DNA of 64,000 nt. It comes from Lachnospiraceae bacterium. GTDB taxonomy: Bacteria; Bacillota; Clostridia; Lachnospirales; Lachnospiraceae. The notes beneath the pieces are model-generated. The model was not told the origin of the DNA, ran no database searches, and saw nothing but the letters and a program-made list of their open reading frames with translations. Positions 1 to 8,786 of the stretch are shown here, piece after piece (position 1 is the stretch's first letter; each line of letters opens with the position of its first letter). Made by a program: the position numbers and the translations under genes. The stretch spans positions 33,635 through 97,634 of the forward strand of contig JAEEVK010000001.1 of the NCBI GenBank assembly GCA_016287095.1. The letters run 5' to 3'.

Positions 1-66
1 TACCCATATAGTTTTTATTATCATATCACAAGGTAACGTAAATTGCAAATAAAATTATTATAAAAC

Positions 67-100
67 AAAAAGTCCAGAACATCGATTATTCGGGACTTTT
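67..100 (-). terminator. Rho-independent terminator of the NUDIX-gtrA unit
   Basis: On the minus strand AAAAGTCC and GGACTTTT pair across a loop of about 17 nt and are followed by a T-rich tail. The first arm overlaps the last codons of the GtrA-like gene. Short stem, so moderate confidence. Confidence 0.55.
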
Positions 101-628
101 ATCATTTTTCTTGTTTACAAATACGAACAGCTTACTAAACAAATAGTTAAGTACTATAACCAAAAACTGAAGCGGCAGCTGTACTATCCAGAATTTGATG
201 GTATCACAGCTGGGTGATGCATAAATCTTCTCTGCGATAGACGGGAAAATATCGATAATATAATGTATAACATCCTTTGTTATAAATATATATATGCCCG
301 CTGCTTCGATGATATAGGTTGCGATCCTGCCCAGTGTGAATTTTACAATCTTAACCGCTTCTGTACCGGCTCCTTCGTTACCCTTAAGGAATACCCAGTA
401 GTTATTGATAACATATGCAAATGCCACCGCAACTACCCAGGCCAGAGCCGTTGTTACATTTTCGTTGATACCCATGAGATTCAGGAAAATGAACTTAGCT
501 ACGAGATTAACCAGTGTGGTCAGCACGCCGGCTATGATATAAGTTATAACCTCGCGGCTAAATAATTTTTCCTTAAAGCTCTTTTTTTCTTCAGGCTTTT
601 CAGCCACCGTGTTACTCTTTTTTTCCAT
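86..628 (-). CDS. GtrA-like multipass membrane protein
   Basis: A 180-residue protein with a charged, lysine-rich N-terminus and about four membrane segments (near residues 28-48, 55-75, 97-115 and 145-170). The pattern 'ITYIIAGVLTTLVN' followed by 'FAYVINNYWVF' is typical of the GtrA family, small membrane proteins linked to flipping or translocating lipid-linked sugars for cell-surface polysaccharides. It starts 2 nt after the stop of the NUDIX gene and is surely co-transcribed with it. Its own ribosome binding site is weak, which suggests translational coupling. No glycosyltransferase partner lies next to it here, so the sugar handled cannot be guessed. Family assignment is firm, exact role is not. 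Confidence 0.85.
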   Translation of the reverse strand: MEKKSNTVAEKPEEKKSFKEKLFSREVITYIIAGVLTTLVNLVAKFIFLNLMGINENVTTALAWVVAVAFAYVINNYWVFLKGNEGAGTEAVKIVKFTLGRIATYIIEAAGIYIFITKDVIHYIIDIFPSIAEKIYASPSCDTIKFWIVQLPLQFLVIVLNYLFSKLFVFVNKKNDKSPE

Positions 629-630
629 TA

Positions 631-1083
631 TCAGTAGTACTTTTTGCTACCCCAAAGATTACTCTTTTTAAGCTCCAGGTACTCATTGTAGGCCTGCTCC
701 AGTATCTGCTTTTCATTGGCAAACTTTAGCAGATGATATGCCTCATGGTACTTGTAATAACCGGAATCGCAAAAATACTCCTCTCTCTGTGGCTTGCTGT
801 AATAGCTATCAGACATCATAAGGAACCAGTGAACCTCTTTTTCAACTACATTCTGAGGTGTATTAAAGGTATACTTGCTCTTACCCACATATTTGATGAT
901 CTGTGCGGATACGCCTGTTTCTTCCTTTACTTCTCGAAGAGCCGTTTCATTATGCTCCTCACCTTTTTCAACTGTTCCTTTGGGAAGCACCCAACCTTCA
1001 TATTTGTTCTTATAATTCTTGTATAACAACAAAATCTTCCCTCTGAAAATAACAACACCGCCACAGCTTGTCGCTTCAACCAT
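631..1083 (-). CDS. NUDIX hydrolase
   Basis: A 150-residue protein with a complete Nudix box at residues 36-58 (G36, E42, then REVKEETGV at 50-58), matching G-x5-E-x7-REUxEExGU. These residues bind the divalent metal that drives hydrolysis of a nucleoside diphosphate linked to another group. The region before the box ('GWVLPKG') is also typical. The C-terminal part is rich in Tyr and aromatic residues and gives no clue to substrate; dinucleoside polyphosphates or oxidised nucleotides are usual options. A strong ribosome binding site (AGGAGGCGG) precedes the ATG. It is first in a two-gene unit with the GtrA-like gene. Confidence 0.9.
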   Translation of the reverse strand: MVEATSCGGVVIFRGKILLLYKNYKNKYEGWVLPKGTVEKGEEHNETALREVKEETGVSAQIIKYVGKSKYTFNTPQNVVEKEVHWFLMMSDSYYSKPQREEYFCDSGYYKYHEAYHLLKFANEKQILEQAYNEYLELKKSNLWGSKKYY

Positions 1084-1130
1084 ATTCCGCCTCCTGCTTT
1101 TTGGTGCGTTATTAAACTAAACTAACTTTC

Positions 1131-1159
1131 ATTATAATCCAATTTACAAAATTGTGCAA
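1131..1159 (-). promoter_or_regulatory. Promoter of the NUDIX-gtrA unit
   Basis: On the minus strand TTGCAC (1154-1159) and TATAAT (1131-1136) are separated by exactly 17 nt, about 48 nt upstream of the NUDIX start codon. Read by eye; no operator recognised. Confidence 0.65.
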
Positions 1160-1204
1160 GCAATTTATTTGGTATTTAAAAATTCTTTTTACCCGGATAT
1201 CCTT

Positions 1205-3718
1205 TTACTCTACCCCACGGTTAAAATGCCCATTTGTAAAGGGCAGATCCATGATCAGGGTTGGAGTTTCACAGGTACTTCCGTCCTCAATCCTTGCCAG
1301 TTCCCTTATGATAAGAGCAGTCTCCGATGCATCCTCAAAGGTAAACTCGAGTCTGTAACTGCCGCATCCAACGTTTCTTACGCTGTCCATCCTGTGCAGC
1401 AGACATTGTACCGCTGAATTATAGATGAGATTGTAGCAGTACCTGCACTCAGAATGTGCCCTGAACGAGAAGCCTTTCTGATCCTTCAGTATCACATCAT
1501 TATGTGTACCGCATTTACCCGTAACAGTCTTATATGCACACTGTGCAGATACCATAACAGGCAGCAGGCCATATATTATGAGCTCACCGTCACTGTCAGC
1601 CACATCTTTAATCTCCGCTTCATTCAGCTCCACCGGTAATGTGTAATTACCGTTCATCCTGCTTTTTGCTGTATTGTTAAAGCAATACAGATTATGATCG
1701 GTCCGGTATGCAGCACCTATACTCTTTAAGAGATTTAATGCCTCGTAATTTGTTGCCAGGAATCCGGCCTTATCCTTTATCTTCAGGCAAAAATCCTTAG
1801 TCTCCTCATAATATGAATCCCTGAGTATTCTCGGAAGCTTGATATATGCTTTTTTACCATTAGTATTTATGAGTTCTACTGCATTTTCTATATCTCTCTT
1901 ATCACCGATATTCCCCTGTATATCCGTATTTTTCGACATTCCGCCGCCAAACGATGCCATATCCAGATAAATATTCCTGATAAGACCGGCTCTGTCGTTA
2001 TCAAGCACAGCCTTTAACTGTTCCATGTTACGCACAGATACTGAATACACTTTTTCATCTTTGTTTGCCTGATCCTGTTTGTCCACGGATTTTTCGTTTT
2101 CTTCGGTCACATTCATTTCAGCATCATTTATATCACTCCTTCGATGAGCCTTCAATATCTCATTCCTTAAGCTTTCGATACATTCTCTCTTAAGTCTTTT
2201 AATCTCCTGGACCGGTACAAATATCCCTTCATCGGACCAAACCCTTATATTTTCCGCATAAAAATCCGTGTTCCCGAGCTTTGATGCCTGATCCTTCAGC
2301 GACTCATCAGTTGTCTCAGACTTAATAGCCTTCTGTACCGACTGACCGGATATCTCAGCATTAAAATCACCGTTTAAAGACTCAAACCTCATGCTTAAAG
2401 GCTCATCGATCTTTGCCGTAACTTTAATATTTACCGGTACCTTTACATCCTTATCAATATATAATTTATCGATATTTTCAAGAAGTTCCTTACTCTTTGT
2501 TCTGTAAACATACTGTCCCATTTGAGCCAGCCTGTCCTTCATCGTAAGGATGTTGAAGCCTGTACCGCCGCTGTAGTTTTCTCCGGCAGTAAACTCATAT
2601 ACTGCCTTACCTGTAGCTGCATCCCTTATTTCAAGTACATCGCCCGATCTGACCTCGGTATAGGTCTTTATAAACGCTTTTCTGCCCTCAGTACGGGTAA
2701 CTTCACCAACCTTTACTCCGTAATGTCCGGGACGGAATGTGCTCATCATCTCCTGACCGTTATGAGCATTCAGATATCCTTCGTTAAAGCCTCCCCTGTT
2801 ATATATCTCACTAAGGTCCTTCTTGCTTAATACAATGCCGTTTTCAGATGCTATACATTCAGATTCTTCGGCAGTACAGGTCTTACCATATTTTTCAGCA
2901 CAGTATCTGTCTATAAAAGCCCTGTACACAGCAACAACTCCTGCAGCATACTCAGGTGACTTCATTCTGCCCTCTATCTTAAATGAATCTATACCGGTAT
3001 CGATCAGGTCTCCGAGAATATCTATGGTGCACATATCCTTGGGAGAAAGGTAATAGCCCTTATAATCCTTAAATTCTACAGTTGTTTCATACAGCTTTCT
3101 GCAGGGCTGAGCGCATCTGCCCCTGTTTCCGCTCCTGCCCCCTGCGAGCGAACTCATCAGGCACTGCCCGGAATAACAGCAGCACAATGCACCATGTACA
3201 AATACTTCCATCTCCAGATCCGTCTTTTCACGCATCTTCTTTAATTCCGCTAAAGACAGCTCTCTGGCAGGTACTACTCTGGTTACACTTTTAGGCTTGC
3301 TCAAAAGACCCGTGACGCCCTCTATGCCTTCCGCCATAGTGATGCTCGCCTGAGTACTCACATGGATATCAAGTCCGGGGAAATACGTTGAAATGTATTC
3401 CATAACACCGGGATCCTGTACTATGACAGCATCTATGCCGGCCTCATAAAGCGGTTTCAGATAACTATACAGCTCAGTTTCAAGCTCTCTTTCTTTTAAG
3501 AGAGTATTTACCGTCAGATAGATTTTCCTGTTTCTCAAATGGCAGAATTCAATGCATTCCAGCATCCCTGTCTCGTCAGGATTATCCGCATAAGCTCTGG
3601 CTCCGAATTTACTGCCGCCCATATATACCGCATCGGCTCCGGCATTTATAGCTGCTCTCAAGCTGTCAAAAGAACCGGCAGGTGCCAGCAGCTCCGGCTT
3701 TTTAAATGATCTCTCCAT
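1205..3718 (-). CDS. U32 family peptidase / RlhA-type protein
   Basis: About 837 residues. It opens with 'KPELLAPAGS', the usual N-terminus of U32 proteins, and carries the U32 signature at about residues 169-190 (EVFVHGALCCCYSGQCLMSS) followed by Cys202 and Cys206, a cysteine set that may hold an Fe-S cluster. The long C-terminal half fits the collagenase-like extension of large U32 proteins. Relatives such as E. coli RlhA take part in 23S rRNA C2501 hydroxylation; others were described as collagenases. I chose the ATG at 3718 because AGGAG lies 7 nt upstream; a longer frame reaches 3784 and would overlap zapA. It is downstream of zapA with a 58-nt gap, a frequent Firmicute pairing. Confidence 0.85.
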   Translation of the reverse strand: MERSFKKPELLAPAGSFDSLRAAINAGADAVYMGGSKFGARAYADNPDETGMLECIEFCHLRNRKIYLTVNTLLKERELETELYSYLKPLYEAGIDAVIVQDPGVMEYISTYFPGLDIHVSTQASITMAEGIEGVTGLLSKPKSVTRVVPARELSLAELKKMREKTDLEMEVFVHGALCCCYSGQCLMSSLAGGRSGNRGRCAQPCRKLYETTVEFKDYKGYYLSPKDMCTIDILGDLIDTGIDSFKIEGRMKSPEYAAGVVAVYRAFIDRYCAEKYGKTCTAEESECIASENGIVLSKKDLSEIYNRGGFNEGYLNAHNGQEMMSTFRPGHYGVKVGEVTRTEGRKAFIKTYTEVRSGDVLEIRDAATGKAVYEFTAGENYSGGTGFNILTMKDRLAQMGQYVYRTKSKELLENIDKLYIDKDVKVPVNIKVTAKIDEPLSMRFESLNGDFNAEISGQSVQKAIKSETTDESLKDQASKLGNTDFYAENIRVWSDEGIFVPVQEIKRLKRECIESLRNEILKAHRRSDINDAEMNVTEENEKSVDKQDQANKDEKVYSVSVRNMEQLKAVLDNDRAGLIRNIYLDMASFGGGMSKNTDIQGNIGDKRDIENAVELINTNGKKAYIKLPRILRDSYYEETKDFCLKIKDKAGFLATNYEALNLLKSIGAAYRTDHNLYCFNNTAKSRMNGNYTLPVELNEAEIKDVADSDGELIIYGLLPVMVSAQCAYKTVTGKCGTHNDVILKDQKGFSFRAHSECRYCYNLIYNSAVQCLLHRMDSVRNVGCGSYRLEFTFEDASETALIIRELARIEDGSTCETPTLIMDLPFTNGHFNRGVE

Positions 3719-3776
3719 CCCCATACTCCTATAAAAAGTAAGCGAACCAGCTTCCGCTGATTCGCCATAACTCATC

Positions 3777-4205
3777 TTATTCACCGGATACCCTGCGGTT
3801 TTTCCTCTCGGAAGAAAGCTCTGTCTCCAGTTTGATATTCTTTTTCTGCTCTTCTATATTAAGTGCCTTCTGCTTTTCAATCTCATTCTGAGCAATCTCA
3901 AGCTTTGACTGCAGGCTCATGATCTCATGCTTCATGGAGTAGATCTCATTGCTCTTTGACTCGCTGTCAGCCTCTGACTCCTCATACTTGTTTTTCATCT
4001 TAAAGTATTCATCCACGAGGTTGATCTCAAGGAAGATCGCCTTCATCTCATTATCCAGGTTTTTATAGGTATCCTGTTTCTTTATCTCAGCAAACTTGTT
4101 GTTCAGGAAGCCTGCTATTCTCTGAAGGTATTCCTCATTCTCAAAGCCTGAAAGTCTGTATCTCTTGTTCTTGATGATAACTTCGGTATCATTTTTTCTG
4201 CCCAT
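3777..4205 (-). CDS. zapA: Cell division protein ZapA
   Basis: A 142-residue protein. Residues 1-45 ('EVIIKNKRYRLSGFENEEYLQRIAGFLN') form the ZapA globular head, and the rest is a long heptad-patterned coiled coil with alternating Lys/Glu runs. ZapA binds FtsZ and promotes bundling of protofilaments at the Z ring. Firmicute ZapA proteins with a long charged tail of this kind are usual. It heads the unit with the U32 protein and has its own promoter in the divergent region shared with argH. Confidence 0.9.
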   Translation of the reverse strand: MGRKNDTEVIIKNKRYRLSGFENEEYLQRIAGFLNNKFAEIKKQDTYKNLDNEMKAIFLEINLVDEYFKMKNKYEESEADSESKSNEIYSMKHEIMSLQSKLEIAQNEIEKQKALNIEEQKKNIKLETELSSERKNRRVSGE

Positions 4206-4277
4206 TTTTCGTACCTAGCCTCTCGTGGGATGATATGTTTTATCGCACAGATATCATTATTATCGGTGCATACATAT

Positions 4278-4306
4278 ATAATAAGTTTTTTTTTCTGTTT
4301 TGTCAA
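4278..4306 (-). promoter_or_regulatory. zapA promoter
   Basis: Minus strand TTGACA (4301-4306) and TATTAT (4278-4283) with a 17-nt spacer containing nine A residues in a row. Confidence 0.65.
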
Positions 4307-4315
4307 CTATCACTA

Positions 4316-4344
4316 TTGACTATATTTAAAAATATCATTATACT
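4316..4344 (+). promoter_or_regulatory. argH promoter
   Basis: TTGACT (4316-4321) and TATACT (4339-4344) with a 17-nt spacer, ending 45 nt before the argH start. It is divergent from the zapA promoter, with only 9 nt between the two -35 boxes. Confidence 0.65.
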
Positions 4345-4389
4345 ATTAAAAGTTATAATTATACATTTCAAAGACAAGAGGTGTTCAAT

Positions 4390-5763
4390 ATGAAATTATG
4401 GGGCGGTCGTTTTACCGGCGAGGAAAATGAGCTTGTGGCAAAGTATAACTCTTCCATCTCATTTGACAGCCGTTTCTGGCGTGAAGATATAAAAGGCAGC
4501 ATGGCACATGCACTGATGCTTGGCAATCAGGGCATCATCTCACACGACGAAGCAGATCAGATACATAAAGGTCTTGTAGACATATACAATGACATCGAAA
4601 GCGGCAAGCTCTCCATAGATATGGAAGCCGAGGATATACACAGCTTTGTAGAGTCAGTACTTACCGAGCGTATAGGTGATGCAGGCAAAAAACTGCATAC
4701 CGGCAGAAGCCGTAACGATCAGGTAGCTCTCGATATGAGAATGTATGCAAGGTCTTCGGCCAAAGAAGTAAGCAAGCTCTTAAAGAAGCTGCTTACAACC
4801 ATTCTTTCCATCATGAAGGACAATAAGGAAACCTATATGCCGGGCTTTACACATCTGCAGAAGGCACAGCCCGTGACACTGGCTCATCACCTTGGAGCAT
4901 ATTTTGAGATGTTCTCACGTGACCGCAGCAGATTAAAGGATACCGTTAACAGGCTTAACTATTCTCCCTTGGGCTCAGGCGCTCTTGCAGGCACAACCTA
5001 TCCTTTAGACAGGGAGATGACAGCCAAGGTACTTGATTTTGCCGGACCTACCGAAAACTCCATGGACGGTGTCTCCGACAGGGATTATCTGATTGAGCTC
5101 CTGTCCGATTTCTCGATGATAATGATGCACTTATCACGTTTCAGTGAAGAGATCATCATCTGGAATACAAACGAGTACAGATTTATAGAGATAGACGATG
5201 CTTATTCTACCGGTTCAAGCATTATGCCTCAGAAGAAAAATCCCGATATCGCAGAGCTTGTAAGAGGAAAAACAGGCAGAGTTTACGGAGCTTTGATGAC
5301 CTTGCTCACTGCCCTTAAAGGTCTTCCGTTGGCCTATAACAAAGACCTTCAGGAGGATAAGGAAGCATTTTTCGATGCACTCGATACCGTGTCAGACTCC
5401 ATAACACTGTTTGACGGTATGCTCGCAACACTTAAGTTCAACAAGGATATCATGGCCAGCAGTGCTAAGAACGGTTTCACCAATGCCACCGATGCAGCTG
5501 ATTATCTGGTTACACACGGAGTTCCCTTCCGTGATGCACACGGTATCATCGGCAGACTCGTACTTTACTGCATCGACCAAAAGAAAGCACTCGATGACCT
5601 GACTATAGACGAATTTAAGCAGTTCTCTCCTGCATTTGACAAAGATATTTATGATGCTATATCTCTTAAGACCTGTGTTGAAAAGAGAAATACCATCGGT
5701 GCACCCGGTACCGCAGCCATCGAGAGAATGATACAGCACTGTGAGGAAGTACTTAATTCTTAA
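4390..5763 (+). CDS. argH: Argininosuccinate lyase
   Basis: 457 residues from the chosen start. ArgH splits argininosuccinate into arginine and fumarate, the last step of arginine synthesis. The N-terminus '[10 protein letters not shown]', the segment '[13 protein letters not shown]' and the fumarase/aspartase-superfamily signature '[12 protein letters not shown]' with its mobile-loop serine are all present, and length is normal. I chose ATG 4390 because AGAGGTG sits 7 nt upstream; the in-frame GTG at 4381 has no room for a ribosome binding site. argG is not nearby, so argH stands alone here with its own promoter and terminator. Confidence 0.97.
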   Translation: MKLWGGRFTGEENELVAKYNSSISFDSRFWREDIKGSMAHALMLGNQGIISHDEADQIHKGLVDIYNDIESGKLSIDMEAEDIHSFVESVLTERIGDAGKKLHTGRSRNDQVALDMRMYARSSAKEVSKLLKKLLTTILSIMKDNKETYMPGFTHLQKAQPVTLAHHLGAYFEMFSRDRSRLKDTVNRLNYSPLGSGALAGTTYPLDREMTAKVLDFAGPTENSMDGVSDRDYLIELLSDFSMIMMHLSRFSEEIIIWNTNEYRFIEIDDAYSTGSSIMPQKKNPDIAELVRGKTGRVYGALMTLLTALKGLPLAYNKDLQEDKEAFFDALDTVSDSITLFDGMLATLKFNKDIMASSAKNGFTNATDAADYLVTHGVPFRDAHGIIGRLVLYCIDQKKALDDLTIDEFKQFSPAFDKDIYDAISLKTCVEKRNTIGAPGTAAIERMIQHCEEVLNS

Positions 5764-5767
5764 AAAA

Positions 5768-5789
5768 ACTCCCGTCGTATGACGGGAGT
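5768..5789. terminator. Bidirectional terminator between argH and the SH3 protein gene
   Basis: A perfect 9-bp stem (ACTCCCGTC / GACGGGAGT) with a 4-nt loop GTAT. An A-run lies on the left and a T-rich tail on the right, so it can stop transcription from both convergent genes. Confidence 0.9.
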
Positions 5790-5798
5790 CTTCTTTAT

Positions 5799-6866
5799 TT
5801 AATAATCATTTCTCTTATTTCTGTTTCTCTTGTTTCTGCGTCTTGCGTTTGCCTGATCCTCATCATCGATAATCTCTATCAGTTTCTTGGCTACGATGGA
5901 ATCCTTATTTAGGAAACGTACATCATTTCCGAAACGAACCTCCATAAGCTTGACATCGGAGTTGTCATAAACCTCACCCTCACCATATACCTTATGGTTG
6001 ATGATATCATGCTGCTGCAGTCTGTCTACAGCTGCTCTCAGGCTCTTCTTGTCATCGGTCTCGGTCTTGATGCCGTAGAGCTCATCCTCGTCCTCAGAGT
6101 TGGTGTAGTAAACGCTCTGGCGAACCTCACGTACATAAGCGCCGTCATCATCTGAACGTCTGATCTCAGGTCTGCGCTTTCCGCTGGGACTATCCTGCTC
6201 GTTTGATCTCATCCTGTCAACTTTTCTAGCATTACGTATACGGTTTTTACGCTTATTCTGCTTGATAAGACCCATAACCACGAAAAGTCCGAAGAAAACA
6301 ACTGCAACTGCTATAACTGCGAATATTACAAACAATATGGATGACTTTGAGTTTCCGTTATCGGTGGTCTCTGTTGTCTCTGTTTTGTCTGAAAGCTTGG
6401 GAGTAGGTGCATTGGGAGCCTTAGTAGCTGTCTCAATGATCTGTGTAGGTGTGGGTAACGGAGTAGCTGTAGGCGTAGGCAGCGGAGAAGGAGTGATCTT
6501 TGCTTCCTCATTCTTTGCTATATACTGGCCTGATGCAAAACCCTCGTAAGATTTACCCTCACGCTCAAACTGTACCTTAAACCATACCTTACCGTCATCG
6601 GTAACAACATCCTCTAGGATAATGACCTTTTCCTGCGGCTTCAGCTGAATAATGTTTCCTGCTTCATCCTTTACCTGATCAAAGCTTGTACCGGCTCCGG
6701 TCCTGACATTAAGGGCACTCGATACGGTTACCGAACCCTCATAATGTACCCAGTCTTCACCTTCTTCTTCAGCCTTTGTATTTACACTTGCCATAAAGCC
6801 TGTAAGCAGTAAGGCCATTGCGACAAGAAATAATCCTTTAAATATGGTCAACTTCTTTTTAAACAT
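5799..6866 (-). CDS. SH3-domain membrane protein with a cytoplasmic PcrA-tail-like domain
   Basis: 355 residues. A signal-like hydrophobic segment (about 8-27) is followed by a bacterial SH3 domain ('SALNVRTGAGTSFDQV', about 45-117), a Pro/Thr-rich linker (125-165), one membrane helix (176-201), a highly basic stretch (203-235) and an acidic region. The end ('HKVYGEGEVYDNSDVKLMEVRF', about 291-325) resembles the Tudor-like C-terminal module of PcrA/UvrD helicases, which binds RNA polymerase. SH3b domains usually bind peptidoglycan, so the protein may link wall and cytoplasm; that is inference. It has its own promoter. I know no named homologue. Confidence 0.7.
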   Translation of the reverse strand: MFKKKLTIFKGLFLVAMALLLTGFMASVNTKAEEEGEDWVHYEGSVTVSSALNVRTGAGTSFDQVKDEAGNIIQLKPQEKVIILEDVVTDDGKVWFKVQFEREGKSYEGFASGQYIAKNEEAKITPSPLPTPTATPLPTPTQIIETATKAPNAPTPKLSDKTETTETTDNGNSKSSILFVIFAVIAVAVVFFGLFVVMGLIKQNKRKNRIRNARKVDRMRSNEQDSPSGKRRPEIRRSDDDGAYVREVRQSVYYTNSEDEDELYGIKTETDDKKSLRAAVDRLQQHDIINHKVYGEGEVYDNSDVKLMEVRFGNDVRFLNKDSIVAKKLIEIIDDEDQANARRRNKRNRNKRNDY

Positions 6867-6921
6867 TTCATTTCCTCATTTCCAACACTTTTATACTCGT
6901 GTCCAAAATACATCACTCTGT

Positions 6922-6950
6922 AGTATACTAAATATTTTCAGAAAAGTCAA
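6922..6950 (-). promoter_or_regulatory. Promoter of the SH3-domain protein gene
   Basis: Minus strand TTGACT (6945-6950) and TATACT (6922-6927) with a 17-nt spacer, in the gap after argS. Confidence 0.65.
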
Positions 6951-6966
6951 TCATTTAAAAAATAGT

Positions 6967-8763
6967 TTACATTTTCTCGGGTGCTTCTATAGCCAAAAGG
7001 TCTATACCTGTCTCAAGCAGCTTGAGTGTAAGACAGATAAGAGCGATAAAGCCGTTACGCTTATCCTCATTTTCCTCAGCAACGATCTTATTCTCATGAT
7101 AGAATGAATTAAAGGTATTGCTGAGCTCAAACAGGAACGAACATACCTTATGAGGTGCTATCTCAGCCACAGCCTGAGCCATAGCCTCTGAGAACATGGC
7201 TATCTGGAGCTTTAACTTCTTCTCTGAGTCATTGCCGTCCAGTACGGTCAGCTTATATGCTCCCGTTGCTGCCTTTGAAAGTACCTCTTTGGTATCTGAT
7301 CCGGTAACCTGTGAATATTTCTCCAGGATGGACTTGATACGTACCATGGTATAAAGGATATAAGGTCCTGTATTTCCTTCAAATGAAGTGAATTTGTCTA
7401 TATCAAAGATATAATCCTTGGTAGCAGCATTGGAAAGATCACCGTATTTAAGTGCTGCAAGGCCTACCTTTCTTGCTATCTCATTCTTTTCCTCATCAGA
7501 TAAGTCCCTGTCAGCCATCTTTTCAGCCACATGGTCCCTTACATCCTGTACCAGAGCCTCAAGCCTGAGTACTCCGCCGTCACGTGTCTTAAAGGGCTTG
7601 CCGTCCTTGCCGTTCATTGTACCGTTTCCGAGGAAAATAAGCTCGGTATCGTCTCCGACTATTCCTGCCTTTCTGACAGCACGGAATACCTGCTCAAAAT
7701 GAAGTCCCTGTCTCTTATCTACAACATAGATTATCTTGTTGGGAGAAAAGTCCTTCATTCTCTGTACTATGGTAGCAAGGTCTGTGGAATCATAGCCTAC
7801 GGCACCGTCAGACTTAAGCAGCATACATGGAGGCATTTCCTTGTTATCGGACTCTTCTTTAACGTCAACAACGAGTGCTCCCTCGCTGATCCTTGCAATA
7901 CCCTGCTTCTTCATATCCTCTATCATGGGTACAATATACGGATCGGCATCGCTCTCACCATACCAAAGTTCGAATGAAACATTAAGACTTCCGTAATTCT
8001 TCTTAAGATCGGCCTTTGAAATATCCATGATCCTTTCCCAAAGTGCCCTGTATCCGCGTCTGCCGCTCTGGAGCTCAAATACAGCCTGGCGTGCTCTTGC
8101 CCTGTATTCCTCATCCTCTTTGGACTTAGCACTGGCATAAGGATATATTTCCTCCAGTTCCTTTAAGGTAACCGGACATTCAGCAGGATATTCACCTGTA
8201 TAATTTTCATCAAAAAATACCAGAGAAGGATTTCTAACCTGCATCTCTGTAAATATAAGTCCTATAGGAGTACCCCAGTCTCCGAGATGTGCATCGCCAA
8301 TGGTCTTATAACCGTCAAACGCAAGTAATCTCTTAACGCTCTCACCAATAATTGCCGGACGCAGATGACCGACATGCAGGGGCTTTGCCACATTTGCTCC
8401 GCCGTAGTCTATAACTGCGGTCTTATCGGTACTCTTAGGCTCAAAACCACTCTTTTTTGAAATAGCCATCTCGTTAAGATAACTGTTGAGTATCCTTTCA
8501 CTCAAGATAACATTGATAAATCCGGGAGCAATAGCCTCCACACTCTTAAATGACTGGTCGTTGGGCAGCAGCTCAACTACTTCCTGTGCTATCTTTATTG
8601 GAGCCTTCTTATAAGCCTTAGCTGCAGCCATAGCACCATTGCACTGGAATTCACACAGGTCCGGACGGTTTGATACAACGCACCTGCCGTATTCAGCAGC
8701 ATAACCGGCCTTTTCAAAGGCAGTTGAGAATTTATCTGTTAGTATATCAAGTATTGTTTTCAT
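6967..8763 (-). CDS. argS: Arginyl-tRNA synthetase
   Basis: 598 residues, a class I aminoacyl-tRNA synthetase that charges tRNA-Arg. The HIGH-type motif reads 'ANVAKPLHVGHLRPA' near residue 135. The KMSKS site is replaced by 'GKPFKTRDGG', the usual situation in ArgRS lacking a canonical KMSKS. The N-terminal additional domain and the C-terminal anticodon-binding helices (DALR fold, ending 'LLAIEAPEKM') are complete. It follows mgtE by 23 nt with a GGAGAG ribosome binding site, so the two are probably one transcript. Confidence 0.97.
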   Translation of the reverse strand: MKTILDILTDKFSTAFEKAGYAAEYGRCVVSNRPDLCEFQCNGAMAAAKAYKKAPIKIAQEVVELLPNDQSFKSVEAIAPGFINVILSERILNSYLNEMAISKKSGFEPKSTDKTAVIDYGGANVAKPLHVGHLRPAIIGESVKRLLAFDGYKTIGDAHLGDWGTPIGLIFTEMQVRNPSLVFFDENYTGEYPAECPVTLKELEEIYPYASAKSKEDEEYRARARQAVFELQSGRRGYRALWERIMDISKADLKKNYGSLNVSFELWYGESDADPYIVPMIEDMKKQGIARISEGALVVDVKEESDNKEMPPCMLLKSDGAVGYDSTDLATIVQRMKDFSPNKIIYVVDKRQGLHFEQVFRAVRKAGIVGDDTELIFLGNGTMNGKDGKPFKTRDGGVLRLEALVQDVRDHVAEKMADRDLSDEEKNEIARKVGLAALKYGDLSNAATKDYIFDIDKFTSFEGNTGPYILYTMVRIKSILEKYSQVTGSDTKEVLSKAATGAYKLTVLDGNDSEKKLKLQIAMFSEAMAQAVAEIAPHKVCSFLFELSNTFNSFYHENKIVAEENEDKRNGFIALICLTLKLLETGIDLLAIEAPEKM

Positions 8764-8786
8764 ATTTTTCTCTCCAAATACAATAT

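Noticed and set aside
4115..4306. 63-codon minus-strand frame overlapping the zapA start
   Set aside because: It covers the zapA promoter region and its frame conflicts with zapA; no ribosome binding site.
6320..6520. Plus-strand Val/Gly-rich frame and minus-strand Leu/Arg-rich frame
   Set aside because: Both are shadows of the Pro/Thr-rich linker of the SH3-domain protein.
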